NCBI GenBank assembly: GCA_002714465.1 | Contig: PAXL01000012.1 | Span: 182,434-243,061 of the forward strand | DNA: 60,628 nucleotides | Reading direction: 5' to 3' | Source: Gemmatimonadota bacterium | GTDB lineage: Bacteria > Latescibacterota > UBA2968 | In this document: one piece after another, positions 44,249-53,439 of the stretch | Numbering within the stretch: position 1 is the first letter of the stretch | How the letters are laid out: each line of letters starts with the position of its first letter | Notes under the pieces: model-generated | What the model saw: only the letters and a program-made list of their open reading frames with translations | Database searches by the model: none | What the model was told of the DNA's origin: nothing | Position numbers and translations under genes: made by a program

Positions 44249-45397
44249 GTGACCCATTTCGATCTAATCATTCTAGGAGCCGGCATAAACGGCCTCTGCG
44301 CAGCTTACTTCGCAATCCAGCGCGGTATACGTTCTATCGCGCTTATCGACCAGTTCGAGCCCGGCCACAACCGAGGGAGTTCGCACGGCCGCTCTCGCAT
44401 TACGCGTAGCGCCTACGCCAACAAAGACTACGTCAGACTGATGCAGGTTGCGCACGACTCGCTTTGGCCTCAGCTAGAGAAGAAACTGGGAACGCAGCTC
44501 GTCTACCCTTGCGAGGGGTGTTTCTTCGGTCCACCTAGCAGCAAGTACACCCGATACGCCAATGCAGTCACCTCGATGGGGGTGGACTGCGGAGAGATCT
44601 CCGTCGAAGAGGCACGAAAACGCTACCCCCAGTTCACCTTCTCAAACACCCCGGGAGTCATCGTTGACCGAACCGCCGGTCTTCTTGCTGCGCACAATGT
44701 GATTGCGCACCTCACGAGCTACGCGAGAGAACACATCGATGTGATCACGGGCGAGCGCATTGCGTCGATCGGCCCAGCCGCCCACCCGATCAAGCTTCGG
44801 TCTGACACGACCACATTCACATCCGACAAGCTGATCGTGACCGCAGGCCCGTGGGTAAAGATGCTTCTGCCTACGCTCAAACATCGCGTTAGCGTGGCAC
44901 GACAGACCGTTGGATATCTGCGGTTGGACATGCCAAACGAGTTGCACGCTCTCGGATCCTTCCCTGTCTGGGGGGATCTGGGCGGTGGAGACAGCATCGG
45001 CTACTATGGTCTCCCGGAGTTTGAGAGACCGGGCATCAAGGTGGCCAAGCACGTGATACGCGGACGGGATGACGACCCAAATGCTCCTAAAGAACCGTCA
45101 GACGAAGAGGTCAAAGACCTGAAGGCTTTCATTGCCAAGTGTTTCAAACCCGATCTGACTGAGATTCTCGATCTCGAAACTTGTCACTATACGAACACGA
45201 TCGACGAGGACTACATCATCGACGTCCACCCGGACAACCCCTCGTGTGTGATCGGATCAGGATTCTCAGGCCATGGGTTCAAACTCGGTCCGGTAACAGG
45301 ACGAGCCCTGGCGGATCTTGCCGTCGACGGACGACATACCTGTGAAGTCTTCGACTCGGTCCAAACGAGATTCAAACTCCAGAAGGAGGCGCTATGA
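44249..45397 (+). CDS. FAD-dependent amine oxidase, monomeric sarcosine oxidase/MTOX-like
   Basis: This flavoprotein of about 382 residues resembles monomeric sarcosine oxidase and N-methyltryptophan oxidase, which oxidise secondary amines with release of H2O2. It has the N-terminal FAD motif FDLIILGAGINGLCAAYFA, RGSSHGRSRITRSAY (the SxGxSRxxR-like segment), LETCHYTNTIDEDYIID with the cysteine that usually forms the covalent flavin bond, and the C-terminal GSGFSGHGFKLGP. The GTG at 44249 gives the usual N terminus; a GTG at 44177 would add 24 residues. Its stop overlaps the ATG of the next gene. It opens a four-gene catabolic operon. Confidence 0.92.
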   Translation: MTHFDLIILGAGINGLCAAYFAIQRGIRSIALIDQFEPGHNRGSSHGRSRITRSAYANKDYVRLMQVAHDSLWPQLEKKLGTQLVYPCEGCFFGPPSSKYTRYANAVTSMGVDCGEISVEEARKRYPQFTFSNTPGVIVDRTAGLLAAHNVIAHLTSYAREHIDVITGERIASIGPAAHPIKLRSDTTTFTSDKLIVTAGPWVKMLLPTLKHRVSVARQTVGYLRLDMPNELHALGSFPVWGDLGGGDSIGYYGLPEFERPGIKVAKHVIRGRDDDPNAPKEPSDEEVKDLKAFIAKCFKPDLTEILDLETCHYTNTIDEDYIIDVHPDNPSCVIGSGFSGHGFKLGPVTGRALADLAVDGRHTCEVFDSVQTRFKLQKEAL

Positions 45398-46179
45398 AGT
45401 GGGGATGTTGTGGAGACGTGGAGCGCATTGCATCGATCGCTGCCTCCGGTTACGACTACATCGAATCACCGGTTAGGGCTCTTGAAGTGGCTAATCCTAA
45501 GGGATCCGCTGACAACTTAGTAGAGCAAGTCTCCAAGACCGGGCTCTCCGTCGAAGCATTCAACGTCTTCATCCCGGCCCCCCTCAGGATCGTTGGACCC
45601 GACGTCGACGAGAATGCGCTAAATCACCACATACGGACGACCGTAGATCGCAGCAACGATCTGGGTACGGAAATCATCGTCCTCGGTAGCGGTGGCTCCA
45701 GACAGATTCCAGACGAATGGAGCGCTTCCACTGCTCGTCACCAATTCTTGGCTTTCTGTGAGTTAGCAGCGGATGCGGTATCGTCCGCGGGGATCACGAT
45801 CGCCATCGAACCGCTTGCCGAGTCGGTATGCAACTTCATCCTCACTGTGGCTGAGGGACGCGAGCTAGCGAAGGCGTCTGGTCGCGACGAGATCTCGTTT
45901 CTGGCCGACCTATATCACATGCACATGAATAACGATCCCGTCGAGGGCCTGAAGGATATTGCGGGCGAGATCAGTCACGTCCATCTTCCGGTCCCGAACA
46001 TACCTGGACAGATCGACCACGAACCAGAATTTGACCACGCGGGGTATCTACGCGCACTTAAGCACGGGGGCTATGAGGGCCGGATATCCATTGAGGATAA
46101 TGGGAAGCGATTCAGCGACTTCGACCGGGAAGCCGGTCTGGTGCTCCAGTATCTGAAGGAGATCTGGGCTTCTGTATAG
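45394..46179 (+). CDS. Sugar phosphate isomerase/epimerase-like TIM-barrel protein
   Basis: This 261-residue protein belongs to the xylose-isomerase-like/AP-endonuclease-2 TIM-barrel family, which isomerises or epimerises sugars and keto acids with a divalent metal. Metal-site strands are recognisable: IAIEPLAES (Glu), FLADLYHMHMNN (Asp, His), HVHLPVP (His) and GRISIEDNG (Glu). The start overlaps the oxidase stop (ATGA). With the oxidase upstream and an enolase-superfamily enzyme downstream it fits a pathway for an unusual sugar acid or amino sugar; the compound is unknown. Confidence 0.9.
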   Translation: MKWGCCGDVERIASIAASGYDYIESPVRALEVANPKGSADNLVEQVSKTGLSVEAFNVFIPAPLRIVGPDVDENALNHHIRTTVDRSNDLGTEIIVLGSGGSRQIPDEWSASTARHQFLAFCELAADAVSSAGITIAIEPLAESVCNFILTVAEGRELAKASGRDEISFLADLYHMHMNNDPVEGLKDIAGEISHVHLPVPNIPGQIDHEPEFDHAGYLRALKHGGYEGRISIEDNGKRFSDFDREAGLVLQYLKEIWASV

Positions 46180-46188
46180 GAGAATCGA

Positions 46189-47313
46189 ATGAAGATCACG
46201 GATGTCAGAACCATACCTCTGTTCGGTGAAACACCCGAGACAGGGTGGTCTCGGGAGCCGGGCCCTGCAGAAAACCTGCATACACTCGTCCTTGTCGAGA
46301 CCGACGAGGGGATCACAGGTGTTGGGAGCAGTTTCACGAGTCGCGGACTCGTTGACGGCGCGATCGAACTCCTCAAGCCGAACCTGATCGGGGAGTCGGC
46401 GATCGAACCAGAACGGGTATCGAAGAAGCTGCTTCAGATGACCTTCTGGCAGGGACGCGGTGGCGCCGTTACCCACGCCGTCAGCGGAATCGACATCGCG
46501 CTCTGGGACATCTTCGGGAAGGTGTGCGGACAACCGGTGGGGCGGCTGCTTGGTGGCTACTACCGCGACAGGATCAAACCGTATGGATCGCTCCTGTTCG
46601 AGGACCCCAAAACCTTCCCAAACGTCCTTACCGTGGCCACGGATCGAGGATTCAAGGCCCTGAAGCTCGGATGGGGTCCCTTCGGACGCGTCGACGCAGC
46701 TATGGACGAGAAACTCGTCAAGACAGCGCGAAATACCGTCGGACACGATGTCGAGATCATGGTCGACGCCGGAGGAAGCGACCAGTTCTGGCCGCACGGC
46801 TACAAGTGGGCCCTCGAGCGATCAAAGATGTTGGCGGATTACGACGTCGTCTGGTTCGAGGAGCCTCTTCCCCCGGACGACATCGACGGCTTCGCCCGAC
46901 TTAGAGACCACTCACCGGTGCCGATCGCCGGCTGTGAGGTCCTCACTCGAAGACAGAGCTTCATACCTTTCATCGAGCGCGGCGCCTTCGACATCATCCA
47001 GCCCGACGTGACTAAGGTGGGAGGCATTTCCGAGCTCAGACGCATCCTGTGGATGGCACTAGATCACAACATCCTGCTCGTGACGCACGGGTGGAACACG
47101 GCCCTCGGTCTCGCCGCGGACCTGCACATCGCCGCTGCACATCCAACCGCGAAATGGGTCGAATACATCACCCCGTCTCCCTACATCGACGAGATCGCGA
47201 GCACACCGTTTGTAATCGACGGGGACGGTCTGCTCAAGATCCCGACAACCCCGGGTCTTGGAATCGAACTCGACTGGGACCGGATCAAACATTACTCGGG
47301 GGATGTGTCCTGA
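46189..47313 (+). CDS. Mandelate racemase/muconate lactonizing enzyme family dehydratase
   Basis: This 374-residue enolase-superfamily enzyme is of the mandelate-racemase-like type. Metal ligands lie in IMVDAGGSDQ (D), WFEEPLPPDD (E) and IAGCEVLTRR (E). The catalytic acid-base part shows KALKLGWGPFG, a PDVTKVGG strand and LVTHGWNTALG, with the histidine of the His-Asp dyad. The KLGWGPFG form occurs in acid-sugar dehydratase-like members. GGAG precedes the ATG. It probably dehydrates an aldonic or uronic acid; this follows from subgroup, not from direct evidence. Confidence 0.9.
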   Translation: MKITDVRTIPLFGETPETGWSREPGPAENLHTLVLVETDEGITGVGSSFTSRGLVDGAIELLKPNLIGESAIEPERVSKKLLQMTFWQGRGGAVTHAVSGIDIALWDIFGKVCGQPVGRLLGGYYRDRIKPYGSLLFEDPKTFPNVLTVATDRGFKALKLGWGPFGRVDAAMDEKLVKTARNTVGHDVEIMVDAGGSDQFWPHGYKWALERSKMLADYDVVWFEEPLPPDDIDGFARLRDHSPVPIAGCEVLTRRQSFIPFIERGAFDIIQPDVTKVGGISELRRILWMALDHNILLVTHGWNTALGLAADLHIAAAHPTAKWVEYITPSPYIDEIASTPFVIDGDGLLKIPTTPGLGIELDWDRIKHYSGDVS

Positions 47314-47332
47314 CAAAAAAAGAGGAAGGACG

Positions 47333-48325
47333 ATGAAGATAGGGATAGCTGGCGTTCACTACGGCCACATCGGTGGGATGTTTCGCTCTGCGATCAACGC
47401 ACCTAATGGAGATGTGATCGGGATCTACGAACCCCGTGATGAGCTCTACCACAAGTATGCGGATGATCACGATCTGCAGCGGTTCGACGACCTTGAGTCG
47501 CTCGTCATCGCTTCAGATATGGTCGCGGAGGGTATGCGTCACGAAGAAAAGGCGGATCTCGTAAAGCTCTGCGCGCGCCACGGCACGTACGCATACCTGG
47601 ACAAGCCCCTTTGCCGGAACGACGATGATTATGAACGCATCGCAAGCGCGGTGTCCGAAAGCGGAATCAAGCTGACGATGAACTTCACCTCACGCCGATA
47701 CCCACCGTTTGTCGCACTCCAACAAGCTATTCATAATGATGAGTTGGGAGAGATCGTCAGTCTCATCACGACACACCCCCACAAGCTCGGCAGCTCCGCC
47801 CCTGACTGGTACTTCGACTCGACGCGGTACGCGGGCGTCTTCCACGATCTGGCCGGTCACGGTGTCGACCAAATCCTCTGGCTGACGGGCACCACCGCAA
47901 CAGTCGTGCACGCCATGGGAACAGCCAAACGCTGGACAACTGAACCGGTCCTAGAGGTCGACCACATTCAGGCGTCCATCCAACTCTCCAGCGGCGCCTT
48001 GGCCACAGCGACCGCAGACTGGCTTACACCTCAGAACTCGCCATCCTTCGGCGACACTCGCTTTATCCTGATGGGCACAAAGGGATCCGCACACCTGCAC
48101 GCATACGCCGAGAACGGCCTTCTAATCTGTTCAGAGAAGAAGGGACGCTACAGCCCTGACCTGCCGAAAACATCGAACGAAGGGTTTGTGGAGGACGCCA
48201 TATCAGCGTTCGAACGTGGCGAGGAGAACTTCGTTTCAACGGCGGATATCCTGAGTGTTGCCCGCACGTGTCTGGCGGCTGAACGCTCGGCGAGGAATGG
48301 TGGCGAATTGATCCGGTTACCCTAG
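47333..48325 (+). CDS. Gfo/Idh/MocA-family oxidoreductase (copy 2)
   Basis: This 330-residue NAD(P)-dependent oxidoreductase begins MKIGIAGVHYGHIGGMF (a Rossmann start with an unusual loop in place of GxGxxG), then YAYLDKPLCRN, where the family EKP becomes DKP with the lysine kept, and a second-domain motif GVFHDLAGHGVDQILWL (H-D-x-GxH). The ATG at 47333 has AGAGGAAGGA directly upstream; longer starts run into the previous gene. It is the last gene of the four-gene operon and is followed by an inverted repeat that may end transcription. Confidence 0.9.
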   Translation: MKIGIAGVHYGHIGGMFRSAINAPNGDVIGIYEPRDELYHKYADDHDLQRFDDLESLVIASDMVAEGMRHEEKADLVKLCARHGTYAYLDKPLCRNDDDYERIASAVSESGIKLTMNFTSRRYPPFVALQQAIHNDELGEIVSLITTHPHKLGSSAPDWYFDSTRYAGVFHDLAGHGVDQILWLTGTTATVVHAMGTAKRWTTEPVLEVDHIQASIQLSSGALATATADWLTPQNSPSFGDTRFILMGTKGSAHLHAYAENGLLICSEKKGRYSPDLPKTSNEGFVEDAISAFERGEENFVSTADILSVARTCLAAERSARNGGELIRLP

Positions 48326-48359
48326 GATGCCCAGCCGACGGGCTTATGGATCATCCTAG
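48322..48359 (+). terminator. Stem-loop at the end of the catabolic operon
   Basis: CTAGGATG (48322-48329) is exactly complementary to CATCCTAG (48352-48359). Inside, GCCC (48329-48332) can pair with GGGC (48340-48343). The structure includes the stop codon of the Gfo/Idh gene. No T tract follows, so it may be a factor-dependent end or an mRNA-protecting hairpin. Confidence 0.45.
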
Positions 48360-48491
48360 TTCGCGACCGCCGAGATTTCGTTCGATTGTCCCGAACTTGA
48401 GATTCTGTTTTTCGTCTTTTCCAAGACCGTTACCTAGAGATCTCATCTCCGCCTCCTGCGTAGATGAGCTAGACTACTTTGGGACCACATT

Positions 48492-48520
48492 AAAAAGGCC
48501 CGGAGACGAAGCCTCGGGTC
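48492..48520 (-). terminator. Rho-independent-type terminator for the OSBS-like gene
   Basis: On the minus strand GACCCGAGG, a TTCG-containing loop and TCTCCGGGCC form a GC-rich hairpin with a few mismatches, followed by five T residues (48496-48492). It lies about 30 bases beyond the stop of the minus-strand enolase-superfamily gene, as expected for its terminator. Confidence 0.65.
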
Positions 48521-48549
48521 AATTCGCATTCCTCCGAATCTCGTTCAGA

Positions 48550-49662
48550 TCACGGCGACAGGGTATCCTTCTGCTTCGTCACCCGCTCTAGCCGCTCTTC
48601 AACGGGCTCGTATCCGATCCCAATCTCTTTACCCAGCCGCACGTTGCACGTGTCGTCCAACTCAATCCATCGATCCGTGATGTCTTCGACATACCACTTG
48701 GTCGACGGAAACAGATCCGCCGGATATGTGAACCCAGGGAGAGTACCGAGGGCAGCACAGATGCCAGCTCCGATCGCGCTCTCCAGCATGCCACCGACCC
48801 AAGCTTCGATTCCCTCGTTCTGAGCCATGTCGTGAATCTGTTTAGAGTTGTAAAGCCCTCCAACGCGTCCGGGCTTAACGTTGATCACTCGACACGCACC
48901 GATCTTCAACGCGAGCGCGAAATCCCTCGGACTCTTTACGGACTCGTCTAGACAGATAGGCGTCTCGATCATCTTCTGAAGTTCGGCGTGTTCGATCAGA
49001 TCGGTATACTGGAGCGGCTGCTCGATCATCGCGAGACCGAACCGGTCGAACGCCTTCAGCGTTTCTCGGTCCTGATAGAGGTCGTATCCTGAGTTGCAGT
49101 CCACGTGGATAACGGGATCAGGGAAAGCGGACCGGACCGCTTCGAGCATCTCGATGTCCCACCCACGCTTCACCTTGAGCTTGATCCGCGGGAAGCCCCC
49201 ATCTACGGCTTCCTGTAGCAAACCCAGAAGTTCGTCAATCGTGTCCTGAACTCCGAAGTCAGCTCCGCAGAGAATCGCGTCCGACTCGCCACCTATAACC
49301 TTCCATAGCGGCTCGCCGATCGCCTTGCTCTGGAGCCCCCACCAAGCCGTTTCAACCGCAGCCTTCGCGAAGGAATTCCCCTTATAAATCGACATGAGGT
49401 CGAGCAACTCCGCGGCGAGATCAATCTCCTCTCCCACGACCCTCGGGAGCAGGAATTGCCGAACCGTCTCATACACAGAGATGGCCGACTCGGGGGAGTA
49501 AGTCGGTGCATAGAAAGGTGTCGCCTCGCCCCAGGCCACCTCTCCCCCCCCCTCGAGCCGAACGATCACGCTGTGTATGGTCGCGTCTTCTCCGTATGCC
49601 GTCCGCCACGGGCTGATCAAGGGCAGCTCCACGTAGCGTACCTCTGCAGAATCGATCCTCAA
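48550..49662 (-). CDS. o-Succinylbenzoate synthase/N-acylamino acid racemase-like enzyme
   Basis: This 370-residue enolase-superfamily protein is of the MenC/NSAR group. The catalytic residues are clear: KLKVKRGWD (KxK), IHVDCNSGYDLY (metal D), MIEQPLQYTD (metal E), ICLDESVKS (metal D/E, then S), NVKPGRVGG (late lysine) and GGMLESAIG, a hallmark of this group. The start is a TTG at 49662 with GGAGGAGGG upstream. Enzymes of this group either make o-succinylbenzoate for menaquinone or racemise N-acyl amino acids, sometimes both. No other men gene is near, so an amino-acid role is at least as likely. Confidence 0.93.
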   Translation of the reverse strand: MRIDSAEVRYVELPLISPWRTAYGEDATIHSVIVRLEGGGEVAWGEATPFYAPTYSPESAISVYETVRQFLLPRVVGEEIDLAAELLDLMSIYKGNSFAKAAVETAWWGLQSKAIGEPLWKVIGGESDAILCGADFGVQDTIDELLGLLQEAVDGGFPRIKLKVKRGWDIEMLEAVRSAFPDPVIHVDCNSGYDLYQDRETLKAFDRFGLAMIEQPLQYTDLIEHAELQKMIETPICLDESVKSPRDFALALKIGACRVINVKPGRVGGLYNSKQIHDMAQNEGIEAWVGGMLESAIGAGICAALGTLPGFTYPADLFPSTKWYVEDITDRWIELDDTCNVRLGKEIGIGYEPVEERLERVTKQKDTLSP

Positions 49663-49694
49663 ATCCAGCCCTCCTCCAAGTCAGGTTTAATTGC

Positions 49695-49724
49695 AATATA
49701 CCGAGCTAAAATGGCGATCGTCAA
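49695..49724 (-). promoter_or_regulatory. Putative promoter for the OSBS-like gene
   Basis: On the minus strand TTGACG (49724-49719) and TATATT (49700-49695) are 18 bases apart, both 5/6 to consensus, about 33 bases upstream of the TTG start. It is back-to-back with the lepA promoter. Confidence 0.6.
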
Positions 49725-49737
49725 ATCGATGGGATCG

Positions 49738-49766
49738 TTGACTGGCCACATTTAAACCTTTATATT
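49738..49766 (+). promoter_or_regulatory. Putative promoter for the lepA run
   Basis: TTGACT (49738-49743) and TATATT (49761-49766) are 17 bases apart, each 5/6 to the sigma-70 consensus. It lies 65 bases before the lepA ATG and could drive lepA, lepB, hemW, thrB and the export genes that follow. Confidence 0.65.
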
Positions 49767-49831
49767 ATTGAGCTCTACGTTATTGAGTTTCCTGAACTTG
49801 TGGACGTTTTGGCTCCCTCGGCAGAACCTGA

Positions 49832-51631
49832 ATGGCCAACCCCGATCTCATACGCAATTTTTGCATCATAGCGCACATCGATCATGGCAAATCGACCCTT
49901 GCCGATCGTCTTCTGGAACACACCCTGACGCTTGGGCACAACCAGATGATGGACCAAGTCCTGGACAACATGGACTTGGAGCGGGAGCGAGGCATCACGA
50001 TCAAGTCTCACGCGGTGCGCATGCAACACAACGCCAACGGGACGGAATACACGCTCAACCTGATCGACACCCCCGGTCACGTCGACTTCTCCTACGAGGT
50101 TTCGCGTTCGCTCACAGCGTGTGAGGGTGCTCTCCTACTCGTGGATGCAGGCCAGGGTGTCGAAGCCCAGACCGTATCCAACGTGCTCCTAGCAATGGAA
50201 CACGATCTCGAGATCATCCCAGTTATCAACAAGATCGACCTTCCCGGGGCCGAAGTGGACCGAGTCGTCATGCAGATCTACGACCTGCTCGGTGTCGAGG
50301 AATCCGAAATCCTGAAGATCAGTGCGAAGAACGGGATCGGGATCGACGACGTACTCAAAGCCATCATCGACCGCATTCCCGCCCCCGTGGGTGACGCTGG
50401 TAAACCGCTCCAAGCGCTAGTATTCGATTCAGTCTTCGACCGATATCGCGGCGCCGTCGCCTACGTCCGAGTGTTCGAAGGTACGCTCGAAGTCAACCAC
50501 CCGATCCGGTTCTTCTCGACAGAACAGGAATACGAAGCGGAGGAAGTCGGCCAGCTCAAGCTCGGTCGAGTCAAGACCAAAACGCTCAAAGCGGGCGAGG
50601 TTGGCTACCTAATCGCAGGGATCAAGGAGTTGGAGGACGCACGCGTCGGCGATACGGTGACTGGGATGAAGAACCCCGCCGATGCCCCTCTGCCAGGATA
50701 CAAGGACGTGAAGCCTATGGTCTTCGCGGGTCTGTATCCGGTCAACTCGGAGGACTACGAAAACCTTCGATCGGCTCTCGAGAAGCTTCGCCTGAACGAT
50801 GCATCTCTCCGCTACGAGCCCGAAACATCGACGGCGCTGGGCTTCGGATTTCGCTGCGGATTCCTAGGTCTGCTGCACATGGAGATCATCCAAGAGCGGC
50901 TAGCCCGCGAGTTCGGGATGGAGATCATCACGACGGTCCCAAACGTGGAATACGAGGTCCTCCTGACCGACGGTGAGATCGTATCGGTCCAGAACCCTGC
51001 CGATATGCCCCCTCCCGGAAACATCGAGGACATCGCTGAACCGATCCTGGACGCTCAGATCCTCGTTCCTTCGGAGTTCCTCGGTAACGTCATGAAGCTC
51101 GCACAGGACAAGCGAGGCAACTACATCACAACCGAATATCTGGATGCCGATCGAGCGATGCTCAGATACGAGCTCCCGCTTTCGGAGATCGTGCTCGATT
51201 TCTACGATCGACTGAAATCGAGCACTCGCGGGTATGCATCTTTCGACTACGAATACAAGACGCACCGCGCGTCGAAGCTCGTAAAACTGGACATCCTGAT
51301 AAACGGTGACCAAGTCGACGCCCTGTCCGCCATTGTGCACCGGGACAATTCCTACCACTGGGGACGTGCGCTGTGCTCGAAACTCAAGGAGCTGATCCCG
51401 AGACAAATGTTCGAGGTCGTCCTTCAAGCTGCGATCGGCAGTAAGGTCATCGCGAGAGAGTCGGTCAGACCGTTCAGGAAGAACGTCACCGCCAAGTGTT
51501 ACGGAGGTGACGTCACACGAAAGCGCAAGCTGCTGGAGAAGCAGAAAGAGGGAAAAAAAAGAATGAAGCAGGTCGGCAGCGTGGAGATTCCGCAGGAAGC
51601 GTTTCTGGCCGTGCTCAGCATGGATTCCTAA
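49832..51631 (+). CDS. lepA: Elongation factor 4 (LepA)
   Basis: This 599-residue translational GTPase is EF4/LepA, a ribosome-associated factor that acts on stalled or back-slipped elongation complexes and in initiation. It has G1 AHIDHGKST at 14-22, the G2 region ERGITIK, G3 DTPGHVD, G4 NKID, domains II-IV in standard order and the LepA-specific C-terminal domain with [22 protein letters not shown] (in pieces). Length is typical. It is the first gene of the run and lies six bases before lepB, the classic lepA-lepB order. Confidence 0.98.
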   Translation: MANPDLIRNFCIIAHIDHGKSTLADRLLEHTLTLGHNQMMDQVLDNMDLERERGITIKSHAVRMQHNANGTEYTLNLIDTPGHVDFSYEVSRSLTACEGALLLVDAGQGVEAQTVSNVLLAMEHDLEIIPVINKIDLPGAEVDRVVMQIYDLLGVEESEILKISAKNGIGIDDVLKAIIDRIPAPVGDAGKPLQALVFDSVFDRYRGAVAYVRVFEGTLEVNHPIRFFSTEQEYEAEEVGQLKLGRVKTKTLKAGEVGYLIAGIKELEDARVGDTVTGMKNPADAPLPGYKDVKPMVFAGLYPVNSEDYENLRSALEKLRLNDASLRYEPETSTALGFGFRCGFLGLLHMEIIQERLAREFGMEIITTVPNVEYEVLLTDGEIVSVQNPADMPPPGNIEDIAEPILDAQILVPSEFLGNVMKLAQDKRGNYITTEYLDADRAMLRYELPLSEIVLDFYDRLKSSTRGYASFDYEYKTHRASKLVKLDILINGDQVDALSAIVHRDNSYHWGRALCSKLKELIPRQMFEVVLQAAIGSKVIARESVRPFRKNVTAKCYGGDVTRKRKLLEKQKEGKKRMKQVGSVEIPQEAFLAVLSMDS

Positions 51632-51637
51632 CCGCTC

Positions 51638-52348
51638 ATGTTGAAGCAAAAATCGACGGGACAGGGCGTCCTGTCCGAGACATCCAGCTTCATCCGGTTT
51701 CTGGTTCTCCTCATCTTGGCAGCCATCCTAATGAGGGTCTTCGTTGTCCAGGCGTATACGATACCGTCGGCTTCGATGGAGGACACGCTGCTTGTCGGTG
51801 ACTTCATCATCGCCAACAAGCTAGCATACGGCGCGCCAGTCCCGTTCATGGAAGCCACACTGCCGGGATACAAGGCCCCCGAGAACGGCGATGTAGTTAT
51901 CTTTCGTTTTCCTCACGACAACGAAAGAGAGTTTATCAAACGCTGCGTGGCACTCCCGGGACAGACCGTCGAGATAAAAGACAAGGTGCTCTACGTAGAC
52001 GGGGAGCGGACCATCGATCCGAAGCACTCCAAATACATCGACGCGCGTGTGCTGGCGAAGGAATCCAAGAACGGTGTGCGTGACAACTACGGTCCTGTAA
52101 CGGTGCCCCCGGACCACTACTTCCTGATCGGTGACAACCGGGACAACAGCGACGATAGTCGATTCTGGGGCTTCGTTCCCCGACACCTGATCGTGGCCAA
52201 AGCGTCGTTCATCTACTTCAGCTGGGCTCCCGACGCCGACGCACCGAGCTACAAAGGACTCACTTCGCTGCCGGGCGTTCTCGTCTACAACGGTCTCCAT
52301 TTCTTCAGTCGTGTCCGCTTTAGCCGTCTTGCGGGATTCGTCAACTGA
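51638..52348 (+). CDS. lepB: Signal peptidase I
   Basis: This 236-residue type I signal peptidase is an inner-membrane Ser/Lys protease that removes signal peptides. It has one N-terminal membrane helix (about 18-37), box B TIPSASMEDTL with catalytic S46, box D FIKRCVALPG with the general base K101, and box E GDNRDNSDDSRFWGFVP. Its clients here include the GDDxY-repeat protein, the Wza-like exporter and the NHL-repeat protein. Its TGA shares its last base with the hemW ATG (TGATG). Confidence 0.97.
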   Translation: MLKQKSTGQGVLSETSSFIRFLVLLILAAILMRVFVVQAYTIPSASMEDTLLVGDFIIANKLAYGAPVPFMEATLPGYKAPENGDVVIFRFPHDNEREFIKRCVALPGQTVEIKDKVLYVDGERTIDPKHSKYIDARVLAKESKNGVRDNYGPVTVPPDHYFLIGDNRDNSDDSRFWGFVPRHLIVAKASFIYFSWAPDADAPSYKGLTSLPGVLVYNGLHFFSRVRFSRLAGFVN

Positions 52349-53439
52349 TGTCGAGCCTCTATATTCACATACCATTCTGCGCATCCGCCTGTCCCTATTG
52401 CGACTTTGCCTTTGTCGTAGGTCGCGACGGAATAGGATCCCGGTATGTCGATGCGCTGATCGCTGAATTCTCGAGAAGGTCCGAGAATCTGGATGGTGTC
52501 GATACCGTCTACTTCGGGGGTGGTACGCCCTCTGCGCTCGCCCCCCCCAACCTGGGCCGCATACTCAATGCCGTCAACGAGCGGTTTGACATCTCGGAAG
52601 CGGAAGTCACACTGGAGGCAAACCCGAATGATCACGCAAAGTTCGCGGACTTCCGAAACCTCGGCATCACCCGTCTCAGCCTGGGTGTGCAATCGACGAA
52701 TTTACAAACCCTCAAGCGACTAGGCAGGACACACGGACCGATCGATGTCTCCATCGCAGTCGACCTCGCTCGCCACGCCGGCTTCGACAACGTGAATGTC
52801 GATGCCATCTTCGGGTGTCCTGACCAATCCCTATCCGACTGGAAGAAGGACCTGACCAACCTCTTGGAACTGGGTCCAGATCACTTATCTCTCTACGGCC
52901 TGACAGTGGAACCTGAGACACAATACGCCCGGCTTCAGGATAACGGTCAACTCCCGCTTCCAGACGAGGACACGCAAAGCGCGATGTATGACTTCGCCCT
53001 GTCACTGACGGAGCGTGCTGGCCTGGAGCAGTACGAGATCAGCAACTTTGCCCGTCCAAGGTTCGAGTCGAGACACAATCTCGCCTGCTGGAACGGGGAA
53101 GCTTATCTGGGAATAGGTATGTCTGCCCACTCCTTCCTAGGCAGAAGGCGGACCTGGAACGCACGGCGTCTCAACGACTACCTCGATCGCATCGAGAGTG
53201 GAGATAAGGCCCAGGTCGGCTTCGAAATCCTGAACGACCAGAAACGACAGATTGAGCGTGTAATGCTCGGACTGCGCACACGTGATGGCATTGACGTCTC
53301 GCTCCTCAGCACACAAAGATCGGCTGACAGGCTCGTATCCGAGAACCTGATCGAGCACGCGGGTAACGGTCTCCGACTCACACACAAAGGCAAGCATATC
53401 GCCGACCTCGTCTGCGCTGAGCTCGTACGGGATCTGTGA
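52348..53439 (+). CDS. hemW: Radical SAM heme chaperone HemW
   Basis: This 363-residue protein is HemW, related to oxygen-independent coproporphyrinogen oxidase HemN. The radical SAM cluster motif CASACPYC gives C11, C15 and C18 (CxxxCxxC), followed by F where HemN has a fourth cysteine, which favours HemW. Other markers are TVYFGGGTPS, LEANPND, RLSLGVQS and the C-terminal winged-helix region with LRLTHKGKHIADLV. Known members bind heme and insert it into respiratory enzymes rather than oxidising coproporphyrinogen. It is coupled to lepB and thrB by one-base stop/start overlaps. Confidence 0.95.
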   Translation: MSSLYIHIPFCASACPYCDFAFVVGRDGIGSRYVDALIAEFSRRSENLDGVDTVYFGGGTPSALAPPNLGRILNAVNERFDISEAEVTLEANPNDHAKFADFRNLGITRLSLGVQSTNLQTLKRLGRTHGPIDVSIAVDLARHAGFDNVNVDAIFGCPDQSLSDWKKDLTNLLELGPDHLSLYGLTVEPETQYARLQDNGQLPLPDEDTQSAMYDFALSLTERAGLEQYEISNFARPRFESRHNLACWNGEAYLGIGMSAHSFLGRRRTWNARRLNDYLDRIESGDKAQVGFEILNDQKRQIERVMLGLRTRDGIDVSLLSTQRSADRLVSENLIEHAGNGLRLTHKGKHIADLVCAELVRDL

